In this document: in pieces, positions 37,431-45,504 of the stretch | How the letters are laid out: each line of letters starts with the position of its first letter | How positions within the stretch are numbered: position 1 is the first letter of the stretch | Origin: Saccharopolyspora elongata | GTDB taxonomy: Bacteria > Actinomycetota > Actinomycetes > Mycobacteriales > Pseudonocardiaceae | Length of the DNA stretch: 64,000 bases | Direction of reading: 5' to 3' | Assembly: GCF_004348985.1 (NCBI RefSeq) | Contig: NZ_SMKW01000013.1 | Coordinates: 62,001-126,000, forward strand | The notes under the pieces: model-generated | The model's database searches: none | What the model saw: only the letters and a program-made list of their open reading frames with translations | What the model was told of the DNA's origin: nothing | Made by a program: the position numbers and the translations under genes

Positions 37431-40400
37431 GTGCGCGTGGCGTTGCTGGGGCCCTTTCGGCTGAACGCACCCGACGGTCGGGCGATAGCGGTCGGCGGCC
37501 TCCGGGTGCGGATGCTCCTCGCGCGACTCGCGCTCGACGCCGGCCGCACCGTCTCCACCGAGCTCCTCATCGCCGACCTCTGGGGCTCCGCCCAGCCGGC
37601 CGGCGCGCTGAACGCGCTCCAGTCGCTGGTGTCTCGCGCGCGCCGCGCGCTCGCGGGCGAGCTGTCCTTGCGCTCCGACCAGTCGGGCTACGCCCTCCTG
37701 GTGGATCCCGACGACGTCGACGCCATCCGCTTCGCCGCGCTCGCGGCAGAGGGGCGCCGCCTGCTCCGCAGCGGCCGGCACGATGCTGCCGCTGCCACGC
37801 TCCGCGAGGCGCTGGAGCTCTGGCAAGGGGATGCGCTCGTCGACTTCGTCGACGCGCCGTTCGCCGAGGCGCAGGCGGCGCGGTTGGGGGAGCTGCGCAT
37901 CGCCGCGGTCGAGGATCGGGCGGAGGCCGATCTCGGTGCCGGTCGGCATGCCGATCTGGTGCCCGAGCTGGAGGGGCTTTGCGCGCGTTTTCCGCTGCGC
38001 GAGCGGCTCACGGCGCTGCGCGTTCGCGCGCTCTACGCGAGCGGCAGGCAGGCCGATGCGCTTGCCGCTTATGAGGCATTGCGGCGCCGCTTGGACCAGG
38101 AGCTCGGGGTGTCGCCGTCGCAGGAGCTCCGGGATCTGCAGGTCGCGCTGCTGCGCGGCGAGCCCGGCCTGGCGCCGCGTCCGGCACCGCGGCCGGAGCC
38201 GGATCCGCGCGACGAGCTGCGGTGGGAGCCGGTCCGGCCGGTGCTGCCGACCCGGTTGAGCAGTTTCGTCGGCCGGGAGCGGGAGATCGAGCGGGTTCGC
38301 GGGGAGCTGGCGGATTCCCGGCTGGTCACCCTGTTCGGTCCCGGCGGCGCGGGGAAGACGCGGCTGGCGGTCGAGACCGCCGCCGGGATGTCGGATCGGC
38401 GGGTGTGGTTCGTCGAGCTCGCGCCGGTGCGGGACGGGCAGGACGTGACGGCGGCGGCGCTCGCCGCGCTCGGGGTACGCGAGACCCGGCTGCTGGAATC
38501 GCCGATGAAGCACGCGTTGAACCGGGCGGCGGACCTGTTCTCGGCGGAGCCGGCGCTGCTGGTGCTGGACAACTGCGAGCAGGTGATCGAGGTCGCCGCC
38601 GAGTTCGTGCAGGAGGTGCTGAGCCGGGCCCCGCAGCTGCGGGTCGTGGCGACCAGCCGGGAGCCGTTGGCGCTCACCGGCGAGCGGCTGCTGCCGGTCG
38701 GGCCGTTGGAGCTGCCGGAAGCCGAGGACGCTGCGCCGGAGGCCGCGGCGGTGCGGCTGTTCGTGGATCGGGCGACGGCCGCCCGGCCCGGTTTCGCGCT
38801 CGGCGACGGCAACACCCGCGACGTGGTGGAGATCTGCCGTCGGCTGGACGGCATGCCGCTGGCGATCGAGCTGGCGGCGGCCCGGCTGCGGGCGATGAGC
38901 GTCCGGCAGGTCGCCGAGCGGCTCGACGACCGATTCCGGTTGCTCACCAGCGGAAATCGCACCGCCATGCCGCGGCACCGGACGCTGCGCGCGGTGGTGG
39001 AGTGGAGCTGGGACCTGCTGACCGAGCGGGAGCAGGTGCTGGCCGGGCGGATGTCGGTGTTCGCCGGGTACGCCTCGGCCGATGCGATCTCCGCGGTGTG
39101 CGCCGACGTCGGGATGCCTGCCGCGGACGTGTTCTACGTGCTCGTCTCGCTGGTGGAGAAGTCCCTGGTGGAGGCGGTCGATTCGGAACTCGGCATGCGG
39201 TACCGGATGCTGGAGACGGTGCGCGCGTTCTGCGCCGAGAAGCTCGCCGCGGCCGGGGAGAAGGACACCCTGCGCAGCTCGCACGCGACGTACTTCGTCG
39301 AGTTCGCCGAATCCGCCGCGCCCCGGCTGCACGAAGCGGAGCAGATCGACTGGCTGAACCGGCTGGACGCCGACCACGACAACATCATCGCGGCACTGCA
39401 CTGGGCGACGGAGTCCGGCGACGCGGACCGGGGCTTCCGGTTGGGCGCGGCGCTGAGCTGGTACTGGTCGATGTCCGCGCAGCACGACGAGCTGAAGGGC
39501 CGGCTTGAAGAGGTGGCCGCCCTGCCGGGCGCGGCGCCGCCGGAGAGCCGGGCGATCGTCGACCTGATGCTGGTGATGGCCGTCGACTCCACCCCGGACT
39601 GGGCCGAGGGCCTGCGCACCGCGGTAACCGCTGCCCGCGACACCGGCGCGCTCTTCCGCTACCTGTACGCGACGGTGATGGAACCGATCGGGTGGATGCT
39701 GATCCACGAACAGTCCGAATTGGACAGATGCGTCGAGCGGGCGCTGCAGCACCCGCACCCGTGGGCGCGGGCCGCCGGCCTGTTCTGCCGGGGATTCGGC
39801 GCGGAGCACAACGGAAATCCCATCGCCGGGGAGAAGGACATGCTCGCCGCGCGCACCGAGTTCCGCGCCGTCGGCGACCGGTGGGGCAGCGCGCAGACCA
39901 CCACGAGCATCGCCGAGTTCCGGTCGCGGCGCGGCGACCACGAGGGCGCGATCGAGGCGTTCCAGGAATCCGTCGAGACGTTCCGCGAACTGCGCGCCAC
40001 CGAGGACCTGGTGCCCGCGCTGGCGCGGATCGGCATGGAGCGGCTGCGCGGCGGCGACCTCGACGGGGCGCGTGCCGACCTGCTGCGCGCCGAACGCATC
40101 GGCCGGAACAGGTTCCTCTACCACCAGATCGCGGCGCTGACCGGACTCGCCGAGGTCGCCCGGCACGCCGGCGACCGGGACCAGGCCCGCGACTACCTGG
40201 CCGCGGCGCGCGCGGCGCTGGCGGAGGCGGCGACGGAGCCGGAGCCGCTGCGGCAGATGGAACTGCTCGGCGAAGCGCGGCTGCGCCTCGACGAAGGCGA
40301 GCCCGGCGAGGCGCTGGCGCTGCTCGCCGAAGCCTTCGCCGTGGGACTGGAGCTCCGCGACATGCCGCTGAACGCGACCATCGCGGAGCAAGCGGCACGC

Positions 40401-40616
40401 GTGGAGTTCGCCGCCGGCCGGCCGCAGCGGGCGGCACGCCTGATCGGCATCGCCACCGTGCTGCGCGGCCTGGTCGACGAAGGAGACCCCGAAGTGCGAG
40501 CGCTGCTGCGCGAGCTGGCCGGGGAGCACCGCGAAGAGCGCGACGGCGCAGCCGCGCTCTCGCGGGACGACGCCTTCGCGGAGCTCCGCGACGCGTTGGG
40601 GGTTGAGGGGCGTTAG
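37431..40616 (+). CDS. BTAD/NB-ARC transcriptional regulator (AfsR/SARP-like)
   Basis: The 1061-aa regulator has an N-terminal OmpR-type winged helix (about 1-95: VALLGPFRL, VSTELLIADLWG, LVSRARRAL) and a BTAD domain (~97-245). An NB-ARC/STAND NTPase follows, with Walker A GPGGAGKT (303-310), Walker B LLVLDNCEQV and the GMPLAIELAAARLR (GLPLA-like) motif. The C-terminal ~450 residues are helical repeats (TPR-like). Such proteins switch on secondary metabolism or efflux genes, with NTP and ligand sensing controlling activity. GTG at 37431. The 364-nt gap to the divergent DedA gene holds only the small ORF at 37057 and presumably both promoters; I see no clear operator there. A direct target is not identifiable here. 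Confidence 0.92.
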   Translation: MRVALLGPFRLNAPDGRAIAVGGLRVRMLLARLALDAGRTVSTELLIADLWGSAQPAGALNALQSLVSRARRALAGELSLRSDQSGYALLVDPDDVDAIRFAALAAEGRRLLRSGRHDAAAATLREALELWQGDALVDFVDAPFAEAQAARLGELRIAAVEDRAEADLGAGRHADLVPELEGLCARFPLRERLTALRVRALYASGRQADALAAYEALRRRLDQELGVSPSQELRDLQVALLRGEPGLAPRPAPRPEPDPRDELRWEPVRPVLPTRLSSFVGREREIERVRGELADSRLVTLFGPGGAGKTRLAVETAAGMSDRRVWFVELAPVRDGQDVTAAALAALGVRETRLLESPMKHALNRAADLFSAEPALLVLDNCEQVIEVAAEFVQEVLSRAPQLRVVATSREPLALTGERLLPVGPLELPEAEDAAPEAAAVRLFVDRATAARPGFALGDGNTRDVVEICRRLDGMPLAIELAAARLRAMSVRQVAERLDDRFRLLTSGNRTAMPRHRTLRAVVEWSWDLLTEREQVLAGRMSVFAGYASADAISAVCADVGMPAADVFYVLVSLVEKSLVEAVDSELGMRYRMLETVRAFCAEKLAAAGEKDTLRSSHATYFVEFAESAAPRLHEAEQIDWLNRLDADHDNIIAALHWATESGDADRGFRLGAALSWYWSMSAQHDELKGRLEEVAALPGAAPPESRAIVDLMLVMAVDSTPDWAEGLRTAVTAARDTGALFRYLYATVMEPIGWMLIHEQSELDRCVERALQHPHPWARAAGLFCRGFGAEHNGNPIAGEKDMLAARTEFRAVGDRWGSAQTTTSIAEFRSRRGDHEGAIEAFQESVETFRELRATEDLVPALARIGMERLRGGDLDGARADLLRAERIGRNRFLYHQIAALTGLAEVARHAGDRDQARDYLAAARAALAEAATEPEPLRQMELLGEARLRLDEGEPGEALALLAEAFAVGLELRDMPLNATIAEQAARVEFAAGRPQRAARLIGIATVLRGLVDEGDPEVRALLRELAGEHREERDGAAALSRDDAFAELRDALGVEGR

Positions 40617-40643
40617 CCCCGAATCGGGCGGAGGCTTTGCCGG

Positions 40644-40694
40644 ACCTGCGGTCGGTCCCTCCCGCCCCCGACGCGGGAGGGCTCGACCGCAGGT
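40644..40694 (+). terminator. Two-tier hairpin after the BTAD regulator
   Basis: ACCTGCGGTCG (40644-40654) pairs with CGACCGCAGGT (40684-40694). Within it CTCCCGC (40659-40665) pairs with GCGGGAG (40673-40679), separated by symmetric 4-nt internal loops. It begins 28 nt after the stop. Confidence 0.75.
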
Positions 40695-40829
40695 GGTCAT
40701 GAGGATTATTCCGCTTCGGCCGGGGACACCTCCCGGCGACCACCGATAACGCCGTCATCACCGCTGGTCAGGGACCATCCGCGCGTTCCGGGGCAGGGCG
40801 TTCGAGGTCCGGTTTCCGCTGGTCACCGG

Positions 40830-40873
40830 TCGTGAGTGTTTTGGGCTGCTATGGCGACCCAAACCACTCACGA
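40830..40873. repeat. Family A hairpin
   Basis: TCGTGAGTG (40830-40838) pairs with CACTCACGA (40865-40873). TTTGGG and CCCAAA continue the stem around the loop CTGCTATGGCGA. It lies 45 nt past the end of the convergent DrrB-like permease gene. Confidence 0.85.
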
Positions 40874-40917
40874 CCACCTGCCTGCGGAAACGCCGCTTCG
40901 GAGTGCGCCGCCGACGG

Positions 40918-41739
40918 TCACATCCGGCGGCGGTACGCCCACATCGCCAGCGGGAAGAACACCGCCACGATCGCGACCATCCAGATCAGCGTCGCCGTCA
41001 GCGGCCCGGCGACCGGCCCGCCGATCATCAGGCCGCGAGCGGTGTCCGCGAGCTTGGTGACCGGGTTGATGCTCACCCACACCTGCAGCCAGCCCGGCAT
41101 CGTCTCGGTCGGCACGAACACGTTGCTGCCCATGGTCAACGGGAACATGAACGCCATGGCCACGCCGGGCAGCGCCTGCTGGTTCTTGATCAGCATTCCG
41201 AGGAACACCGAGATCCAGCACATCGCCAGCGCGAAGGCGATCACCACGACGATCGCGACCAGCGCGGACAGCGGATCGGTCTGGATGCGGAAGCCCATGA
41301 TGGTGGCGAAGACCAGCAGCACCGCCAGCGCCACCAGGTACCGCACGATGTCGCCGAGCACCGCGCCGATCAGCGGCGCCGACCGCGCCACCGGCAGACT
41401 GCGGAACCGGTCGAACACTCCCTTGGAGATGTCGGTGTTGAGCGCCCAGCCGGTGCCGAGGCTGGCGAAGACCATGTTCATCGCCATCACACCGGGCAGT
41501 GTGAGCTGCAGGTATCCCGAGGTGTCCCCATCGTTGATCGCCCCGCCGAAGAGGTAGACGAACATGACCAGGAACAGGATCGGCTGGATGGTGACGTCGA
41601 TCAGGCCCTCGGGCGACTTGCGGATCTTGAGGATGCTGCGCCCGGCCAGGGTCAGGCCGTGCCGCAGCGCGCGGATCGGGCCGATGCGCTCCGAGGCGGT
41701 CGTCGGCGCGGCCGGCGGGCGTTCGATCGTGGCGGTCAT
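40918..41739 (-). CDS. ABC-2 type exporter permease (DrrB-like)
   Basis: The 273-aa membrane protein has six predicted helices and the DrrB/ABC-2 pattern: a cytosolic N-terminus, PEGLIDVTIQPILFLVMFVYLFGG, FRSLPVARSAPLIGAVLGDIVRY (the EAA-like coupling block), FPLTMGSNVFVPTETMPGWLQ and NPVTKLADTARGLM. Daunorubicin-resistance-type exporters of this family remove hydrophobic antibiotics. Its 5' end overlaps the ATPase gene by 4 nt (ATGA), so the two would be co-translated. The ATPase carries an in-frame stop, so the permease may be unpowered unless that stop is an error or is read through. Confidence 0.9.
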   Translation of the reverse strand: MTATIERPPAAPTTASERIGPIRALRHGLTLAGRSILKIRKSPEGLIDVTIQPILFLVMFVYLFGGAINDGDTSGYLQLTLPGVMAMNMVFASLGTGWALNTDISKGVFDRFRSLPVARSAPLIGAVLGDIVRYLVALAVLLVFATIMGFRIQTDPLSALVAIVVVIAFALAMCWISVFLGMLIKNQQALPGVAMAFMFPLTMGSNVFVPTETMPGWLQVWVSINPVTKLADTARGLMIGGPVAGPLTATLIWMVAIVAVFFPLAMWAYRRRM

Positions 41740-42689
41740 GCGGCGGTCTCCTCCTCGGCGGCCTTGCCGGTGATGGCCAGGAACACCTCGTCCAGGCTGG
41801 GCAGGCGCAGCGCGAGCTCGTCGGCGGTGATCCCGGCGTCGTCGAGCCGGCGGACCAGGGTGGACAGCAGCACCGGGTCGTCGACCGGCGTGGTCAGCAG
41901 CCCGCTGTCGTCGTTCGTGGCCGGTTCGGCGCCGGTCAGCTCGGCGAGGATCCGGCGCACCGCGGGCACGTTCGCCAGATCGGTCGGCCGCACCTGCAGG
42001 GTCTGGCCGCCGACACGGCGCTTGAGCTCGTCGGCGCGGCCGTCGGCGACCACCCGGCCGTGGTCGATCACGCTGATCCGGTCGGCCAGCTGATCGGCCT
42101 CCTCCAGGTACTGCGTGGTCAACAGCACCGTCACGCCCTCGGCGGAGAGCGTGCGCACCATGTCCCAGACCTGGTTGCGGCTGCGCGGGTCGAGCCCGGT
42201 GGTGGGCTCGTCGAGGTAGAGGACCTCGGGGCGGCCGATCAGGCTCGCCGCGAGGTCCAGGCGGCGCCGCATGCCGCCGGAGTAGGTCTTGATCGCGCGG
42301 CCGCCGGCGTCGGTGAGGTCGAACCGCTCCAGCAGTTCGGCCGCCCGCGCCTTGGCGTCGCGCTTCGGCATTTCCAGCAACCGGCCGATGAGCACCAGGT
42401 TCTCGATGCCGGTGAGCTCCTCGTCGACCGAGGCGTACTAGCCGGTGAGCCCGATGCGGCTGCGCACCGCGACCGGCTGGCGGAGCACGTCGTAGCCCGC
42501 GACGGTCGCGGTGCCCGCATCCGGCCGCAGCAACGTGGCCAGGATCCGGACCGCCGTGGTCTTGCCCGCACCGTTGGGGCCGAGCACGCCGAGGATCGTT
42601 CCCGCCGGCACGGCGAGATCCACCCCGGCCAGCGCGGTGGTGGAGCCGAATCGTTTGACCAGGCCCTCGGCCCGGATCGCGAATGACAT
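41736..42689 (-). pseudogene. ABC exporter ATPase (DrrA-like) interrupted by an amber codon
   Basis: One frame reads a complete ~317-codon DrrA-type ATPase from ATG at 42689: Walker [10 protein letters not shown] (about 37-45), signature YSGGMRRRLDLAASLI, Walker B LYLDEPTTGLD and the DrrA C-terminal domain (LPSLDEVFLAITG). Codon 84 (42440-42438) is TAG. The surrounding RIGLTG-stop-YASVDEELTG matches the family sequence RIGLTGQYASVDE, so the stop replaces the conserved Q-loop Gln by one change (CAG to TAG). Both halves keep normal coding character, which implies a recent nonsense mutation or a sequencing error. Re-initiation at the ATG at 42395 would give a fragment without Walker A. Confidence 0.85.
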
Positions 42690-42773
42690 GCTTTCACTTT
42701 CCGGGGGGACGCTGACAGCCCGCGCACAGCTCGCTGACAGGCTGGGTGACGCGGACGACATTGGGGAGCCAGG

Positions 42774-43775
42774 ATGGATCGGACGTTGGTCGTCGAGCCG
42801 GAGCGGGACGACCCGCCGCGGCGCAAGCCCGGTGGCCGCGTGGTCACGGTGCTGCTGGTGCTGGCCGCGATCGGCCTGCTGGCCTGGGCGACGCTGCCGC
42901 TGTCGGGCTGGGACAGCGGCCGGTACCTGGTGGCGCTGGCGGCGTTGACCCAGTACGCGGCGCTGACCGGCATCGTGCTGGCGCTGCTCGCCGTGATCCT
43001 GCGGCGCTGGTTGACCGCGCTCGTCGTCGGCCTGGCGACCGCGATCCTGGTGCTCTCCGTCGCGCCGCGCGCCATTCCGGACGCGACTCCGGCGCAGGGC
43101 GTTGCGCTGCGGGTGATGTCGCTGAACGGCTTCTTCGGCGGGGCGGATGCCGCGCAGGTCGTGGACATCGTGCGGCAGAACCAGGTCGACGTCCTGAGCC
43201 TGCAGGAACTCACGCCCGAGCTGGTGGCCGCGCTGGACGACGCCGGGCTCGCCGAGACGCTGCCGCACCGGGTGTTCCAGCCGGGGCCCAAGGCGGACGG
43301 CTCCGGGATCGCGTCGCGCTACCCGCTGCAGGAACTGTCGCTGGTGCCGGATTCGACGCTGGCCCAGCCATCGGCGCGGGTGCAGCGGCCGGGCTCGCCG
43401 GCTTTCGAGATCGTCGCGGTGCACCCGCTGTACCCGGTGGGCCGGAACACGGCCGAGGTCTGGGACCGCGAGATGCGCGAGCTGCCGGCGCCGGCCACCG
43501 ACGGCACGCCCCGGATGCTGGTCGGCGACTTCAACGCCACCCTCGACCACACCCGGCTCAAGTACTTGATCGGCCAGGGCTACACCGACGCCGCCGAGGC
43601 CACCGGCGACGGCCTGCACCCGACCTGGCCGGGCCCGGGCACCTGGTTCCCGCCGCCGGTCACGATCGACCACGTGCTCACCAGCGGCGGTATCGCGCCC
43701 CAGTCGTTCCGCACCATCGACGTGGCCGGCGCCGACCACCGCGCGATCCTCGCCACGGTCGTCCTGACCGGCTGA
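42774..43775 (+). CDS. Endonuclease/exonuclease/phosphatase-family membrane protein
   Basis: The 333-aa protein has three N-terminal transmembrane helices (about 24-43, 50-71 and 75-92) and then an extracytoplasmic EEP catalytic domain. [24 protein letters not shown] (catalytic Glu), [20 protein letters not shown] (Asp/Asn pair) and [11 protein letters not shown] (terminal Asp-His) are the standard EEP motifs. Substrates of this family include nucleic acids, phosphoinositides and sphingomyelin; I cannot tell which applies. ATG at 42774. It is divergent from the drrA-like gene with an 84-nt gap. Confidence 0.88.
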   Translation: MDRTLVVEPERDDPPRRKPGGRVVTVLLVLAAIGLLAWATLPLSGWDSGRYLVALAALTQYAALTGIVLALLAVILRRWLTALVVGLATAILVLSVAPRAIPDATPAQGVALRVMSLNGFFGGADAAQVVDIVRQNQVDVLSLQELTPELVAALDDAGLAETLPHRVFQPGPKADGSGIASRYPLQELSLVPDSTLAQPSARVQRPGSPAFEIVAVHPLYPVGRNTAEVWDREMRELPAPATDGTPRMLVGDFNATLDHTRLKYLIGQGYTDAAEATGDGLHPTWPGPGTWFPPPVTIDHVLTSGGIAPQSFRTIDVAGADHRAILATVVLTG

Positions 43776-43796
43776 TCGCGCCGCCGCAGGTCAGTG

Positions 43797-43842
43797 CCCG
43801 TGAGTGTTTTGGGGTGGTGTAGCGCCCCAAAACACTCACGGG
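43797..43842. repeat. Family A hairpin, perfect copy
   Basis: CCCGTGAGTGTTTTGGGG (43797-43814) pairs with its exact complement (43825-43842), an 18-bp stem with loop TGGTGTAGCG. It lies between the EEP gene and the convergent MhuD-like gene. Confidence 0.9.
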
Positions 43843-43873
43843 TCCTGAACAGCCGGAACGGCTGCCCGGCCGG

Positions 43874-44182
43874 TCACTTGCCGGGGTGGGACTCCTGGAC
43901 GAGCTCGAACTCCAGCAGGCTGGACCCGCTGGCCACCGGGTTCTTGGCCTCGCCCGCGTGCGCCTCCTTCGCCGGGCCGCTGGCCCACGCCTGGAACGCC
44001 TCCTCGGACTCCCACTTCGTGTACACGAAGTAGCGGTTCTCGCCCTTCACCGGGCGCAGCAGCTCGAACCCGAGGAAGCCGGGAGCGCTGTCCACCGAGC
44101 CGTGCCGCGAAGCGAACCGCTTCTCCAGCTCCGGGCCGGCACCTTCAGGGATCTCGATCGCATTGATCTTCACAACAGCCAT
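43874..44182 (-). CDS. mhuD: MhuD-like haem-degrading monooxygenase
   Basis: The 102-aa ABM-fold protein matches the length and layout of mycobacterial MhuD (Rv3592), a dimeric enzyme that oxidatively opens haem and releases iron. The residues known to matter in MhuD fall at identical positions: Asn7 (VVKINA), Trp66 (EAFQAW) and His75 (AKEAH). FLGFELLRPVKGENRYFV is the family core. Its chromosomal position a few genes past clpC also matches the mycobacterial order. No iron box is obvious upstream. It is a single gene converging on the EEP gene. Cytosolic iron recycling from haem is inferred from family. Confidence 0.9.
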   Translation of the reverse strand: MAVVKINAIEIPEGAGPELEKRFASRHGSVDSAPGFLGFELLRPVKGENRYFVYTKWESEEAFQAWASGPAKEAHAGEAKNPVASGSSLLEFELVQESHPGK

Positions 44183-44251
44183 GCAGCCAGCCTACGAGCC
44201 CGCCGCGACCACCGGCGACCGCACGGCCCGAGGCATCCGCCGGCCCGTCCC

Positions 44252-45205
44252 CTACCCGACCGGTTCTGCCTCGTCGTCCGACTCGGACTCCTCGAACCTG
44301 CTGAACTCGCCGTTCTGGTACCAGTAGGTGCTGTCGCCGATGTCGTAGCCGATTTCGGCCGCATCGACGTGATCGCGCGCCACCGCGGAGACCGCGGTGA
44401 CGACCAGGTCCAGCATGTCGGGCTCGGGCACCTCCGCCACGAGCACGGCGTCCTGCGCGGGAACGGCCAGCACCACTCCGTGCTCCGCCAACTCCGGCTC
44501 GATCTCGTCGAGCAGCAGCGCCCACGGGGCGTTCTCGGCGGTCAGCACCGTGATCGTCGCGACCGGCTCGCCGTCCTCATCGGACAGCTCGACGGACACC
44601 TCGCCCCACGCCGGGGCCTCCTCCTCCCGGCGCAGGTTCGCGAGAGCCGCCTCGACCAGCTGCTCGGGCTCCACGCCCCAGGCCTGCACCGCCGCGTTGT
44701 GCACCTGGGTGTCGATCTCGGGCTCGTCCTCGTCCGTCGATGGCGCGTCCGCTACGACCAGCCCGATCCAGAGCCCGTCGGCCAGCGGCAGCCGGAACCA
44801 CTCCTCGGACTCGTCGGGCTCCTCCGTCTCATCCGCCTCGCAGCGCGGGCTTCCGTCGAACAGGTGGATCCGCAGGAGATCCCGCACCTGCTCGAAGGAT
44901 GCCTGCTCGAGCCATTCCGACTGGGCCTCGGCCATGCTCCACGCGTCGATCTGGCCGAAGCAAATGCCCTCCCAGTCCTCCCGCGGTGCTTCCGCACACC
45001 GCTTGGCGAGCTGTTCGAGCCGGAACTCGTAGCCGTCGGAGTAGGCCCCAGCGACCAACTCGACGAAGCCCGATTCGAGGTACTGCCCGCCGGCGCCGAA
45101 GCAGTCGCAAGCGTCGTCGACCTCTTTGCGGAACGCCTCGAACTGCTCGGCGTCGAAGAAGCCGCACCACTCCGGGATTTCCACCGCAGCAAAAGTTTGT
45201 GCCAT
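44252..45205 (-). CDS. Acidic hypothetical protein
   Basis: The 317-aa protein is strongly acidic (many Glu and Asp) and Trp-rich, and lacks a signal peptide or membrane helix. It has four Cys in the first half (WCGFF, CDCFG, RCAEA). A central linker is rich in Glu and Asp (ADETEEPDESEEW). The C-terminal domain ends DIGDSTYWYQNGEF with a disordered acidic tail. The layout resembles two related alpha/beta domains, but I recognise no family. ATG at 45205. It lies between the mhuD-like gene and the YhgE-type gene, with no overlap to either. Coding quality is good. Confidence 0.75.
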   Translation of the reverse strand: MAQTFAAVEIPEWCGFFDAEQFEAFRKEVDDACDCFGAGGQYLESGFVELVAGAYSDGYEFRLEQLAKRCAEAPREDWEGICFGQIDAWSMAEAQSEWLEQASFEQVRDLLRIHLFDGSPRCEADETEEPDESEEWFRLPLADGLWIGLVVADAPSTDEDEPEIDTQVHNAAVQAWGVEPEQLVEAALANLRREEEAPAWGEVSVELSDEDGEPVATITVLTAENAPWALLLDEIEPELAEHGVVLAVPAQDAVLVAEVPEPDMLDLVVTAVSAVARDHVDAAEIGYDIGDSTYWYQNGEFSRFEESESDDEAEPVG

Positions 45206-45504
45206 GTGGCCGAACGCTAGCGAAGCCCGATGACAATTCGACCCGGTACCGCGAGATCGGCTCTACAGGGGCTGTTTTGGATGTCGTGGTGTTGAGGTGT
45301 GGTGACGCGGGGTTTTGTCTTTGAAGCGGCGCAGCCGCTTAGCCCGCCCTCGCAGCTTGCACCGCCGCGGGTTCTCAGGTGGTTTCTCGCGATGACAGCC
45401 CCGACGTGGTGAATTGGCATTCATGAGTCGGGGATCCCACAGCGAGAAGGCGCCTGAGGTTCCGCTACCGGCACCGCAACGCAGAACGAGTTTGGAAACA
45501 GGCA
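45206..45504. other. 299-nt intergenic stretch with one small hairpin
   Basis: AAGCGGC-GCA-GCCGCTT (about 45324-45340) forms a 7-bp hairpin. A minus-strand open stretch (about 45263-45421, basic peptide) lacks a ribosome-binding site, and I do not call it a gene. No promoter or known RNA is recognised. Confidence 0.4.

Noticed and set aside
45263..45421. Basic 50-aa open stretch on the minus strand
   Set aside because: It lacks a ribosome-binding site and family match; its composition reflects the GC-rich hairpin region.
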